DNA of 64,000 nucleotides, taken from NCBI RefSeq assembly GCF_041355105.1, contig NZ_JBFUPK010000001.1:992001-1056000 (forward strand), read 5' to 3'. This DNA comes from Terriglobus sp. RCC_193. GTDB taxonomy: Bacteria > Acidobacteriota > Terriglobia > Terriglobales > Acidobacteriaceae. Under the pieces are notes generated by a model that was given only the letters and a program-made list of their open reading frames with translations, did no database searches and was not told the DNA's origin. The translations under genes and the position numbers were made by a program. Shown one piece after another: positions 44,789 to 53,883 of the stretch; the stretch's first letter is position 1; the number at the start of each line of letters is the position of its first letter.

Positions 44789-44885
44789 GAAAATCCTCCG
44801 GCCAAACTGCAGCGGCCCATGCTATCAGACGCATAGCATGGGCCGCTGGCTTCATTACTGGCGCATGTTCGACATGCACTCTTCA

Positions 44886-47330
44886 TTACTCGTGCGGGAA
44901 ACGTAACTTCAATCCGGCACGGAAGGTAAACGGCAACGATGGATAGCCAATCGGCCCCATATGTTGGTTGTTCATCAGGTTATCCAACTGCGTAAACATC
45001 GCCACCGACGGACGGACCTGATACGTAACATTCGCATCCAGCTTCGTAAATCCGGGATCGAGATTCCGATTCGGAAGCAGCATGGAGTTATCAAACGAAG
45101 AATTCGAATAGGCGTCGATAAAGGTGGAATCATCCGCCCGCGAAGCTGTCGTTCCCTTCAATGCCGCAGACCACTTTGATGCGGTGTACTGCACAATAAA
45201 GAACCCCGTCTGCGGCGGACGACGGAAGGGACGCTGCCCCACCAGCGGCGAATACTGCCCAATCGCAATGCCGGGATAATTCGGGTTGATGGTAGAAGAC
45301 CCACCCAGCACCGCTAACGCATCGCTGGAGAACGATTGCTTCACCAGCGAATCCTGATACGTGTATCCCGCACGCAGGAACAGATGATGGAGCACCTGGT
45401 ACTCAAGCGATGCCTCCACACCTGCGGATCGCGTATCCAGTGAATTGAGATAGAAGCTTCCAAGAGCAACAGGTAAGTTCTGATGGAAATACGCGTTGTA
45501 CAGCGTTACAGGAACACCTTCCGTACCACGTCCATAGGTCGAGTGAAAGTAAGTCACATGCAGAATGGCACGGTCAGAATAAATATTCTGATCGATTCCG
45601 CCTTCATACACGCGGCTGCGCTGCGCTCCAATCGGACTTACATGGAAGGCTGCAATGCTCGCGGTATCTCCCAGGGCCACCAGCTTCTGATAGAGCGAAG
45701 AAAGCTGCGCGTTCAGGCTTGGCTCCTGCACGCCTTTGGCAAACTGGAAACGAACACGCGTTCCATGAAGCCATCGGCGCCCCGGCTGCACCGCATAATA
45801 CGAAAGCCCGATCTGCGGCTGGCCTTCGGTTCCATACAGTGAGTTACGCTGGATAGCTCCACCAACGGTATAGAACAACCGGTGCCATGCATCACCATGC
45901 AGTGCCAGTGTGTAGTCGTAATTGCTGCGGCCCACCTGGTCGTTGTCGCCATACAGCGGATAGCGGAATGCGCCGCGCTCATCCTGAAAACGGAAACCGC
46001 CAACTAAAGACAGGTGATGGTTGAAGCTGTAACTGGTGCGATAGTCCAGACCATCGCGATTGTTCACCATCTCGTAGTAAGTAGGAAACGGATCATAACC
46101 AACAATGACCTGACCGGTGGCCCTGGTTCCGTTGGCGCCACGAATCGTCACGGTGTTGCCAAAGTATTCGCCATAACCGTCCGGTGTTCCTACAGCGGCA
46201 AAGTAGCGGGCCTGCTCACGCTTCCGCGCGCCAATGTAACGGAAGGTGTTGTGCCAACCGTTGCTGCGTGTGTCGTCCAGCACACCGCTGATGTAAGTAT
46301 CCTGATCCCCCTGCTTGCCGTTCTGCGCAAGACCCTGGAAGTCCCATGCGCCCGGAGTTCCAGTGGCACTTACAGCATTGCGTACAGTGCCACGAACGCT
46401 TGTGGTCGCGCTAAAGCTATAACCAAGATTCGCTGCTGAAGTGGCGGCATGGTAACGATCATTCGGCAACGCATTGGAACTATCGAAACGCGAAAACGCT
46501 CCGAAGTAATCGGCCTTGCCGTAAGTACCGGACAGTGTGCCTTCGTTACGCCACGTGTGTAGATTGCCTGCATCGCCCGAGTAAGTCAGCACTGGCCTCA
46601 GAGACGTGCCATGCGGCGTTTCAAATCGTATTACGCCTGCACGCGCGTCGGTCCCGTACAGAACGCTGTCTGGCCCACGATGTGTCTCGATCGAGGTAAA
46701 TGCAGTCGAAGATACAGTGCCGTAATCAAACACACCACCGACATCGTTTGCAGGCACATCGTCAATCAGAACTTTGTTAGCGTCAGAGTTTGCGCCACGC
46801 ACAAACATCGATGTCACACCGCCATACTGTCCGGTCTGTACCATCGCCACGCCGGGTTGCAGGCGAAGTTCATTCACCACACCCACGCGCGTGCTCAGTG
46901 CCTCAGCGTCAATCAAAGAAACACTTCCGCTGGCCTGCTGAACAGGCATCGGCTCGCCGGTAGCCGTTACAGTAATGTCCTGCTTGATGGGGCTGATCGT
47001 CAGTTGAAGATTCTTCTGCACCACATCCAGCGACCGACCATAAAACGAATCGCTTACCTGTGCAGAAAATGTGGGCGCATCCGCAATCAGGAGAAAGCGG
47101 CCATCTTCGCTGGAACGAATCTCAAACGAACCATCCGGCAGCGTAGTGGTCGATGCCACCACCTGCGTCCCCTTCACCAGCCGCACATGGGCAACAGAGA
47201 TAGGACGTCCCAGCGGATCGCGAACCATGCCACGAACAACAACAGCGTGTGCAACCGATGCGGTGAGGGCGCACACGGCAACTGCGCACAATTGCGCCGC
47301 CACGCGTCGCTTTTGAGCGATGCAATACAT
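44886..47330 (-). CDS. TonB-dependent outer-membrane receptor under cobalamin riboswitch control (BtuB-like role)
   Basis: An 814-residue receptor with a signal peptide. It has a carboxypeptidase-regulatory-like domain (about 30-110: VVVRGMVRDPLGRPISVAHVRLVKG), a plug domain (about 115-235: VTATGEPMPVQQASGSVSLIDAEAL, VRGANSDANKVLIDDVPANDVGG, IETHRGPDSVLYGTDARAGVIRF), and a 22-strand-type barrel to the C-terminus. The cobalamin riboswitch directly upstream indicates import of vitamin B12 or another corrinoid. In sequence style it is not close to E. coli BtuB, and the extra N-terminal domain is typical of Acidobacteriota and Bacteroidota. BtuF, BtuC and BtuD genes are not in the window. GAGGAG precedes ATG 47330. 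Confidence 0.88.
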   Translation of the reverse strand: MYCIAQKRRVAAQLCAVAVCALTASVAHAVVVRGMVRDPLGRPISVAHVRLVKGTQVVASTTTLPDGSFEIRSSEDGRFLLIADAPTFSAQVSDSFYGRSLDVVQKNLQLTISPIKQDITVTATGEPMPVQQASGSVSLIDAEALSTRVGVVNELRLQPGVAMVQTGQYGGVTSMFVRGANSDANKVLIDDVPANDVGGVFDYGTVSSTAFTSIETHRGPDSVLYGTDARAGVIRFETPHGTSLRPVLTYSGDAGNLHTWRNEGTLSGTYGKADYFGAFSRFDSSNALPNDRYHAATSAANLGYSFSATTSVRGTVRNAVSATGTPGAWDFQGLAQNGKQGDQDTYISGVLDDTRSNGWHNTFRYIGARKREQARYFAAVGTPDGYGEYFGNTVTIRGANGTRATGQVIVGYDPFPTYYEMVNNRDGLDYRTSYSFNHHLSLVGGFRFQDERGAFRYPLYGDNDQVGRSNYDYTLALHGDAWHRLFYTVGGAIQRNSLYGTEGQPQIGLSYYAVQPGRRWLHGTRVRFQFAKGVQEPSLNAQLSSLYQKLVALGDTASIAAFHVSPIGAQRSRVYEGGIDQNIYSDRAILHVTYFHSTYGRGTEGVPVTLYNAYFHQNLPVALGSFYLNSLDTRSAGVEASLEYQVLHHLFLRAGYTYQDSLVKQSFSSDALAVLGGSSTINPNYPGIAIGQYSPLVGQRPFRRPPQTGFFIVQYTASKWSAALKGTTASRADDSTFIDAYSNSSFDNSMLLPNRNLDPGFTKLDANVTYQVRPSVAMFTQLDNLMNNQHMGPIGYPSLPFTFRAGLKLRFPHE

Positions 47331-47374
47331 ATCAGAATTCTCCTCTGCTTCCCCCGCGGGAGCATGGTTTACAA

Positions 47375-47575
47375 CCAGCAGCGGAATCGGTCTCCTGACT
47401 TACGCGCATCGCACATTACTTTCGCATCTCGCACAGGCTGTCTTCCCACTTACGCAGTGATAGCTTGTGTCTCGAAAGGATGTGTCTTCGAAAGCTATTC
47501 GAAGATGCGCGCTTACAGTTGCGGGGCAGTGGCGGACTTTCACCGCGCTTCCCAAGGCATTCCTCTGCGCTTGTG
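47375..47575 (-). ncRNA. cobalamin (AdoCbl/B12) riboswitch
   Basis: Read on the minus strand, the leader holds the conserved class elements in order: GGTGAAAGTCC near 47540, then CTGCCCCGCAACTGTAA, a variable arm, GTGGGAAGAC, and the B12 box GTAAGTCAGGAGACC (about 47388-47402). A G+C-rich CCCGCGGG hairpin then precedes the GAGGAG ribosome-binding site of the TonB receptor. High cobalamin should shut off receptor synthesis, probably at translation, since no U-run terminator is evident. The outer P1 boundaries are approximate. Confidence 0.9.
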
Positions 47576-47646
47576 TTGAAGAAAGCAATCCTCTGCAGGA
47601 CTGCAACAAAACGTGTGTTGCCAGTGTACCTGCAATAACGCTTGTT

Positions 47647-48693
47647 TTATGGGGTTTTCAGAAGCATCTGCGCAGCAACCTCAACGGCGATCTCACCAGC
47701 AAGTGCGCATTGTTCCCGGCTTACATCATGATGCGTAACAAAACGAACTGTATTTCCATTGATTGCGCTGGCCAGCACACCACGCTCTTTCAATGAAGCC
47801 ACATAGTCAGGCGCATCAAATTCCGTGCGGAAGATGACGATGTTTGTCTCCACTTCAGCAGGATCAATCAGGACGCCTTCAACGCCGGCAATCCTCTGCG
47901 CCAGTAGTTTTGCATTGGCATGGTCATCCTTCAGCCACTTCGACATTACGTCCAGCGCAATTAATCCAGCCGCAGCCAGCACACCCGCCTGACGCATGCC
48001 GCCACCAAGCGCCTTGCGAATACGCCGCGCCTTGTCGATGTTCTTGCGTGAACTGACCAGCAACGATCCCACCGGCGCACACAGCCCTTTCGACAGGCAG
48101 AAGTTCACAGAGTCGTAACCGGCAGTCAAAGTAGCAACATCGACATTCAACGCAGCAGCAGCATTGAAAACACGCGCGCCATCCAGATGAATGGGCAGGC
48201 CGCGACCATGCGCACCATCACGAAGCTCACGCATCACCGCCAGCGGCGTAACCGATCCGCCTGCCATGTTGTGCGTGTTCTCCACCCAGATCAGGCCAGT
48301 CTGTGCCTTGTAATACAAGCCTGTCGTAGCAAGCGCAGATTCAATATCCTTCCAGCGAAGTATCCCGCGTTGCCCCTGCACCGTGCGAAGCTGGCATCCG
48401 CTGAACATCGCGGCCATGCCCATCTCCCAATCCAGCACATGCGCGCGCGATTCGCACACAACTTCCCTGCCTGGCTCCGTGTGCATGCGCAGCGCAATCT
48501 GGTTCCCCATTGATCCCGTGGGAACAAAGATGGCCGCCTCCATGCCAAAGGCCTCCGCGGCACGCTCTTCCAGGCGATTCACCGTCGGGTCTTCGCTGTA
48601 CACGTCATCGCCCACTTCGGCGGATGCCATCGCCGCACGCATCTCCGGCGTGGGTTTGGTTACGGTGTCGCTGCGCAGATCAATCACTTCCAT
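47647..48693 (-). CDS. ltaE: low-specificity L-threonine aldolase
   Basis: A PLP enzyme of 348 residues that splits threonine or allo-threonine into glycine and acetaldehyde. Landmarks: the start [50 protein letters not shown], and [28 protein letters not shown] contains the PLP-binding Asp. The Schiff-base Lys is in [18 protein letters not shown] 48693 has GGAGAA upstream; an ATG 11 codons earlier overlaps hemW. It lies 29 bases downstream of hemW. It ends next to the divergently oriented riboswitch leader of the TonB receptor, which reads the same way. Confidence 0.95.
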   Translation of the reverse strand: MEVIDLRSDTVTKPTPEMRAAMASAEVGDDVYSEDPTVNRLEERAAEAFGMEAAIFVPTGSMGNQIALRMHTEPGREVVCESRAHVLDWEMGMAAMFSGCQLRTVQGQRGILRWKDIESALATTGLYYKAQTGLIWVENTHNMAGGSVTPLAVMRELRDGAHGRGLPIHLDGARVFNAAAALNVDVATLTAGYDSVNFCLSKGLCAPVGSLLVSSRKNIDKARRIRKALGGGMRQAGVLAAAGLIALDVMSKWLKDDHANAKLLAQRIAGVEGVLIDPAEVETNIVIFRTEFDAPDYVASLKERGVLASAINGNTVRFVTHHDVSREQCALAGEIAVEVAAQMLLKTP

Positions 48694-48722
48694 CGTCACT
48701 TCTCCTAATCCTTTGGGAGAAC

Positions 48723-49925
48723 TCATGCCACAGCTGGTTCATCGGCCAGCAATTCACCAAAGATGCTTGATGACACGATGCGCCCGCGCTGGGTCAGCAT
48801 GGCGCGGCCATCTTCCAACCGCATCAGCCCGTCGCGCTGCAAATTCTGAACGCGTTCAACCAGAGCGTCCACCCACGCCGCCGGAAACGACTGCTGCAAT
48901 TCCGCAATCGAAACGCCCTCAACCAGTCGCAGCCCCAGGAAGATACTCTCCTCCCACTCGCCCAGCATGTCGATGTGTTCCACTTCGACGACTTCACTGC
49001 CTGCAATGTACGGGTCGAGTGCATCACCATTCGCAAATCGCGAAGCACGGCTATCCGCCTGCGCACGCAGCATGGAATGCGCGTCGAGTCCAAAGCCAAA
49101 ATACGCATCGCGCTTCCAATACTTCAAATTGTGTCGAGACGCACAGCCCCCACGCGCAAAGTTGGAGATCTCATACTGCGCGAGCCCCGCGGCCCCCAAC
49201 GTCTCACAAGCGTGCGCATACAAATCTGCCACCAGCGAATCCGTTGGTGCGGCATGCGCACCGTAGCGAACACCCGGGCCAATGAGTTCACGCCCCAGTC
49301 GCGAGTCCTCATCCACTTCCAGCATGTACACCGACACATGCTCCACATCAGAGCCAATCGCCGTCTGCAACGAATGCGACCACGACGCAGCCGTCTGGTG
49401 CGGCAATCCTGCAATCAGATCAACATTCAGATTACGAATCCCCGCAGCGCGCAACCGTTCCAGTTCCGCAAGGCACGCATCGCCCGTATGTGTACGCCCC
49501 ACGGCACGTGATTCCGCATCCACAAAACTCTGCACGCCCAGCGAAATGCGGTTCACACCGCTCCGCAACAATATTTCCAGCAACGCATCCGAAATCTGCC
49601 CCGGAGCAGCCTCCACGGTGATCTCAGCATCCTGTTCCATGGGATAAGCCCTGTGCAAAGCCGCAAATACTCGCGCCATCTGCTCCGGCTCCAGCAGCGA
49701 AGGCGTGCCACCGCCCAGAAACACGGAATCCACCCGCGGCGGCACTTCCAGCCGGTGCTGTGCAGCAAACTCCCGCGACGCCTCAATCTCCGCCACCAGC
49801 CGGTCGACATAGGCCGCCATCCGCGCGGGGGGGAACGCATCCGACGCGAAGTTACAGAAAGTACACTTCTGCCGGCAGAACGGCACAGACACATACAGGC
49901 CGAGCGTGGCGTCGTGGGAGCGCAT
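48723..49925 (-). CDS. hemW: radical SAM haem chaperone HemW
   Basis: A 400-residue radical-SAM protein formerly called coproporphyrinogen III oxidase-like; HemW binds haem and delivers it to respiratory proteins. The [4Fe-4S] motif is CRQKCTFC (CX3CX2C) in [16 protein letters not shown]. Further landmarks are [33 protein letters not shown]-like [14 protein letters not shown], and [20 protein letters not shown]. The C-terminal HemN domain is present. ATG 49925 gives a start just before the conserved GLYVSVPFC; an in-frame ATG at 49988 lies in the divergent promoter region. It heads the hemW-ltaE unit. Confidence 0.92.
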   Translation of the reverse strand: MRSHDATLGLYVSVPFCRQKCTFCNFASDAFPPARMAAYVDRLVAEIEASREFAAQHRLEVPPRVDSVFLGGGTPSLLEPEQMARVFAALHRAYPMEQDAEITVEAAPGQISDALLEILLRSGVNRISLGVQSFVDAESRAVGRTHTGDACLAELERLRAAGIRNLNVDLIAGLPHQTAASWSHSLQTAIGSDVEHVSVYMLEVDEDSRLGRELIGPGVRYGAHAAPTDSLVADLYAHACETLGAAGLAQYEISNFARGGCASRHNLKYWKRDAYFGFGLDAHSMLRAQADSRASRFANGDALDPYIAGSEVVEVEHIDMLGEWEESIFLGLRLVEGVSIAELQQSFPAAWVDALVERVQNLQRDGLMRLEDGRAMLTQRGRIVSSSIFGELLADEPAVA

Positions 49926-50006
49926 AGCTTCTATTTTCCCATGTATGTGCCGTAAAAAATCGTGAACCGAAGCGTGCCACAAACACATCTACAATCAAAT
50001 AAGCGC

Positions 50007-52004
50007 ATGGCCAGAAAAAGCAAAGAGAAGCCGAAGCCTGCGGCAAAGTCCGTGCACGATGAAGAGGTGTTGGGCAAAGCGTATGACAGCCGCCTGATGC
50101 GGCGTCTGCTTACCTACATGCGCCCCTACGCGGGCCATGCGGCCCTCAGCTTCGCTTCCATTCTGCTCAAGGCAAGCGCGGACGTCGTTGGCCCATATCT
50201 TGTTCTGGTTGCGACAGACCGCTACATGACCGGCCACAACACCACGTTTGTGCCACAGTGGTTTGCACGGCATCTCAGCCCGCAACCCATCATCGGCATC
50301 AGCGAATGCGCCGCGCTGTATCTCTGCGCCCTGCTTCTCAGCTACGCATTGGAATTCCTGCAGACCTATCTGATGCAGTGGACCGGCCAGCGCATCATGT
50401 TTGACATGCGCTCGCAGATCTTCCGCCACCTGCAGCGTATGCACGTCGGCTTTTACGACCGCAACCCTGTAGGCCGCCTCGTCACCCGCGTCACCAGCGA
50501 CATTGATGCTCTGAACGAAATGTTCACCAGCGGTGTCCTCGCCATCTTTGAAGACGTGTTCGTGCTGGTCTTCATCATCGGCATCATGTTGTGGCTCAGC
50601 TGGCCATTGGCGCTGCTTACGCTGTCGGTGCTGCCGCTGATCGGCTATGCCACGCGACTCTTCCGCATCGCCGTACGCAGCAGTTATCGCCGCATCCGCA
50701 CTGCCATTGCCAAGATCAACGCCTACACGCAGGAACACGTCAGCGGCATGAGCGTGGTGCAGCTCTTCAACCGCGAACAGCGCGCCTACGACGACTTCAC
50801 CCTGATTAACGCCGAACATCGCGACGCCTATGTAGACCAGGTGCAGGCCTATTCGCTGTACTATCCCGCGGTGGAACTGCTAAGCACCATTGCTATTGCC
50901 ATGGTGCTGTGGAAGGGCGGCTTCGGCGTCCTGCATGGAGCCACGTTCTTTGGCCGCGCCGTCACAATTGGCGTGCTGCTGGCGTTCATGCAGTACGCGC
51001 AGCGGTTCTTCCGCCCCATCCAGGACCTCAGCGAAAAGTACAACATCCTGCAGGCCGCCATGGCCGCCAGCGAGCGCGTCTTCAAGCTCCTTGATACCGA
51101 GCCGGAGATTGTCTCTCCCGCCACGGCCGTCGAACCACCCCACGGCGAACCCTGTTCCATCGACTTCCGTAACGTCTGGTTCACTTATCAAACCCTGACC
51201 GACGATCAGAAGGCAGCCATAGCTCTCGCGCAAACGGACGATGACCTTGCCGCCATTCCTGACGTGGAATGGATTCTTCGCGGTGTGTCTTTCTCCGTGG
51301 CCAAAGGTGAAACTGCAGCCGTCGTAGGTCATACCGGCGCAGGCAAAACCACCATCACCGCGCTGATGATGCGTTTTTACGATGTCCAGCACGGCAGTGT
51401 GCTCGTCGACGGTATGGACGTCCGCCAGATGCCGCTGGAAGCCCTCCGCAGGCGCTTCGGCGTCGTGTTGCAGGACGCCTTCCTCTTCACCGGCACCGTC
51501 AAGTCCAACATCCGCCTCGGGTCCGAATGGATCACCGACGCTGAAGTGGAACGCGCCGCCGACGAGGTGAACATAGGCGACTACATCCGCACCCTGCCCC
51601 AGGGCTTCAACGAACCCATGCAGGAGCGCGGCGCTACGCTCTCCACCGGCCAGAAGCAGCTCATCAGCTTTGCCCGTGCCCTGGCGCACCGTCCGGAGAT
51701 CCTCATCCTTGACGAAGCCACCTCCTCCGTCGACACCGACACCGAACTGCGCGTCCGTTCCGCACTGGAAAAGATGATCGTCGGCCGAACGTCCTTCGTC
51801 ATTGCGCACCGTTTATCCACCATCCAGCGCGCCGACAAAATCCTGGTGATGCACAAGGGAAAACTCCGCGAAAGCGGCACGCACAACGAGCTCCTGGCCC
51901 ACCGCGGCCTGTATTGGCGTCTCTATCGTCTCCAGTACAAGGATCAGGAAACCACCGCGGTCCCGCTGGCCGTTGACGCCTTCCGGCTCCAGCCCGGCGA
52001 CTGA
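50007..52004 (+). CDS. ABC exporter (fused permease/ATPase) with an insertion in the ATPase domain
   Basis: A 665-residue half-transporter of the MdlB/LmrA-like type. It has a basic N-terminus (MARKSKEKPKPAAKS) and six membrane helices with RVTSDIDALNEMFTSG. The ATPase has Walker A GHTGAGKTT, Q-loop VVLQDAFLFTGTV, signature LSTGQKQL (instead of LSGGQ), Walker B ILILDEATSSVDTDTE with catalytic Glu, and H-loop VIAHRLSTIQRADK. About 25 extra acidic residues (DDQKAAIALAQTDDDLAAIPDVEW) lie between the A-loop Tyr (VWFTYQ) and the LRGVSFSV strand. The ATG at 50007 is chosen over 49962. The substrate is unknown. Confidence 0.88.
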   Translation: MARKSKEKPKPAAKSVHDEEVLGKAYDSRLMRRLLTYMRPYAGHAALSFASILLKASADVVGPYLVLVATDRYMTGHNTTFVPQWFARHLSPQPIIGISECAALYLCALLLSYALEFLQTYLMQWTGQRIMFDMRSQIFRHLQRMHVGFYDRNPVGRLVTRVTSDIDALNEMFTSGVLAIFEDVFVLVFIIGIMLWLSWPLALLTLSVLPLIGYATRLFRIAVRSSYRRIRTAIAKINAYTQEHVSGMSVVQLFNREQRAYDDFTLINAEHRDAYVDQVQAYSLYYPAVELLSTIAIAMVLWKGGFGVLHGATFFGRAVTIGVLLAFMQYAQRFFRPIQDLSEKYNILQAAMAASERVFKLLDTEPEIVSPATAVEPPHGEPCSIDFRNVWFTYQTLTDDQKAAIALAQTDDDLAAIPDVEWILRGVSFSVAKGETAAVVGHTGAGKTTITALMMRFYDVQHGSVLVDGMDVRQMPLEALRRRFGVVLQDAFLFTGTVKSNIRLGSEWITDAEVERAADEVNIGDYIRTLPQGFNEPMQERGATLSTGQKQLISFARALAHRPEILILDEATSSVDTDTELRVRSALEKMIVGRTSFVIAHRLSTIQRADKILVMHKGKLRESGTHNELLAHRGLYWRLYRLQYKDQETTAVPLAVDAFRLQPGD

Positions 52005-52122
52005 CATTTGTTACAGTTCTGCAAATAACCAACACAACACTACGATTTCCCCCTCCCGGTGCGCTATTCTTGCCCGGGTGCCTGCGCCCGGAATCGCAAC
52101 GCAGGAGGAGAAGAACGCAAGC

Positions 52123-52746
52123 ATGTTCAGCGTGATGCCACAGGACAGAAGTTTTTTTGACCACTTTGAACAGCTTGGCAAATGCCTGGTGGTGGTCTCT
52201 GACCAGCTCGCTGGAAGCATGAACCTCTGGCCCGGCACGAATGGTCACGTGGCCAAGATGGAGCAGAGCCGCCATGAAGCGCACCGCGTCATGCGCGAAA
52301 CGCTGCTCAGGCTTGATACGGCTTTCATCACCCCGTTCGATCGCGAAGACATCCTCGAACTCACCAGCCGCATTTACGAAGCCATCGCGGTTATCTCCAC
52401 CGCCGGTCGTCGCATGGAACTCTACCGCCTGGAAGAGATGCACCCCTCGCTGCGCGCACACACCACGGCCATCGACACCATGGCGTCTGAGATTTCTGCC
52501 ACGCTGAACCGCCTGCGCAAAAAGGCAAAGCTCAGCGAACTCCGCGGCAACCTCGACGAAATCGGTCGCCAGGAAGAGTCAGCCCGCCAGAGCCGCGACA
52601 AGTTTCTGGTGGAGCTGTACAGCGGCCAGCCGGATCCCATCTCCGTGATGAAAAAGCGCGAAGTGCATGACCTGATGCTTGAGGCGATCTATCTCCTCGA
52701 CAACCTTGGCCGCACCATCGAGCGCATTCTTCTGAAGAACGACTGA
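52123..52746 (+). CDS. DUF47/PhoU-like protein, partner of the Pit transporter
   Basis: A 207-residue helical protein of the PhoU-related DUF47 family. It starts FSVMPQDRSFFDHFEQLGKCLVVVSDQL and contains KMEQSRHEAHRVMRETLLRLDTAFITPFDREDILELTSRIYEAI, with the acidic ExxxHxxD-like metal-binding character of PhoU proteins. It ends with EVHDLMLEAIYLLDNLGRTIERI. Family members sit next to Pit phosphate transporters, as here: pit begins three bases after this stop codon. It probably tunes phosphate uptake. AGGAGGAG precedes ATG 52123 at a rather long spacing of 12 bases. Confidence 0.9.
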   Translation: MFSVMPQDRSFFDHFEQLGKCLVVVSDQLAGSMNLWPGTNGHVAKMEQSRHEAHRVMRETLLRLDTAFITPFDREDILELTSRIYEAIAVISTAGRRMELYRLEEMHPSLRAHTTAIDTMASEISATLNRLRKKAKLSELRGNLDEIGRQEESARQSRDKFLVELYSGQPDPISVMKKREVHDLMLEAIYLLDNLGRTIERILLKND

Positions 52747-52749
52747 CGC

Positions 52750-53817
52750 ATGCACGCAGCACCTCTGCTTCTGGTCATCATTACGGTCGTCATCGCTCTG
52801 GGGTTTGACTTCCTCAACGGTGTGCATGATGCGGCGAACTCCATCGCCACCATCGTCACCACACGCGTGCTTACGCCGCCACAGGCCGTTTTATGGGCCG
52901 CCATCTTCAATTTTGTGGCTGCCTTCGTCTTCGGCACGGGCGTAGCGCACACCATCAGCAGCAACATGATCGACCCCAAGGTGATGAACCTTTACATCGT
53001 CCTTGCAGGTTTGATTGGAGCCATCGCCTGGAACCTGCTGACGTGGTACCTGGCGCTGCCCACCAGCTCGTCGCACGCCATCATTTCAGCGCTGGCCGGA
53101 GCCGCCATCGCAAAAGCAGGATTCTCCGCCATCGTTGCCGCTGGCTGGATTCCTGTGCTGGAATTTCTCCTCCTGTCGCCGCTCATCGGCATGGTCCTGG
53201 GCTACGTTTTCATGCACATCGCTGCCTGGACTGCTCATAAGGCGCCACGCGAAAGCGCAGCCCGGTGGTTCCGCCGGCTGCAGCTTGTCAGTGCGGGTGC
53301 TTACTCCCTCGGCCACGGCACCAACGACGCGCAGAAGACTATGGGCATCATCGTCGCCCTGCTCGTCTCCACCGGCTACGGCCAATACGCCACCGGGAAC
53401 GCCGTTCTATTCGGCCGTCATCACGAAATCTCCATCTGGATCATCCTGAGCTGCCACGCAGCGATCGCCTTCGGCACCATGATCGGCGGATGGAAGATCG
53501 TCAAGACGATGGGGTCGCGCATCACGCCACACCTTCGCCCCATGGGTGGCTTCTCGGCGGAAATGGCCGCAGCCGTCACCATTGCCCTGGCGACCTTCGC
53601 CAAGGTGCCCATCTCAACAACGCACGCGATCGGCGGGGCCATCTCCGGCGTGGGAGCCACACGCGGTGTCCATGCCGTCCGCTGGATCTGGGCCAAGCGC
53701 ATCGTCTACGGCTGGATTCTCACTTTCCCGGGTGCAGGCATCGTCGGTGCGGTCACGTATTACGTGCTTCACCTCACGCTGGAAGCCTGGGTCGGCGGCG
53801 CAGCAGCCATCCACTAA
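52750..53817 (+). CDS. low-affinity inorganic phosphate transporter, Pit family
   Basis: A 355-residue inner-membrane symporter for phosphate. The two PD001131-like signature repeats are GFDFLNGVHDAANSIATIVTTRVLTP near the N-terminus and AYSLGHGTNDAQKTMGIIVALL in the middle, with LALPTSSSHAIISALAGAAIA and KVPISTTHAIGGAISGVG in the matching inverted halves. About ten helices can be counted. It forms a two-gene operon with the DUF47 gene and ends at a hairpin. Cation and metal-phosphate specificity are not readable. Confidence 0.95.
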   Translation: MHAAPLLLVIITVVIALGFDFLNGVHDAANSIATIVTTRVLTPPQAVLWAAIFNFVAAFVFGTGVAHTISSNMIDPKVMNLYIVLAGLIGAIAWNLLTWYLALPTSSSHAIISALAGAAIAKAGFSAIVAAGWIPVLEFLLLSPLIGMVLGYVFMHIAAWTAHKAPRESAARWFRRLQLVSAGAYSLGHGTNDAQKTMGIIVALLVSTGYGQYATGNAVLFGRHHEISIWIILSCHAAIAFGTMIGGWKIVKTMGSRITPHLRPMGGFSAEMAAAVTIALATFAKVPISTTHAIGGAISGVGATRGVHAVRWIWAKRIVYGWILTFPGAGIVGAVTYYVLHLTLEAWVGGAAAIH

Positions 53818-53837
53818 AAAATGCGATGACAACATGC

Positions 53838-53870
53838 AAAGAGGGCGCGCTGAGAAGCGCGCCCTCTTTC
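53838..53870 (+). terminator. terminator between the Pit gene and the convergent WXXGXW gene
   Basis: A perfect 13-bp stem (53838-53850 with 53857-53869) around a 6-base loop, ending in CTCTTTC. The U-run is short but the stem is very stable. Confidence 0.78.
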
Positions 53871-53883
53871 GTTCCATCATTGT

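Noticed and set aside
44886-47330. Naming the receptor btuB outright
   Set aside because: The riboswitch supports a corrinoid role, but the sequence is not close to enterobacterial BtuB and has an added N-terminal domain.
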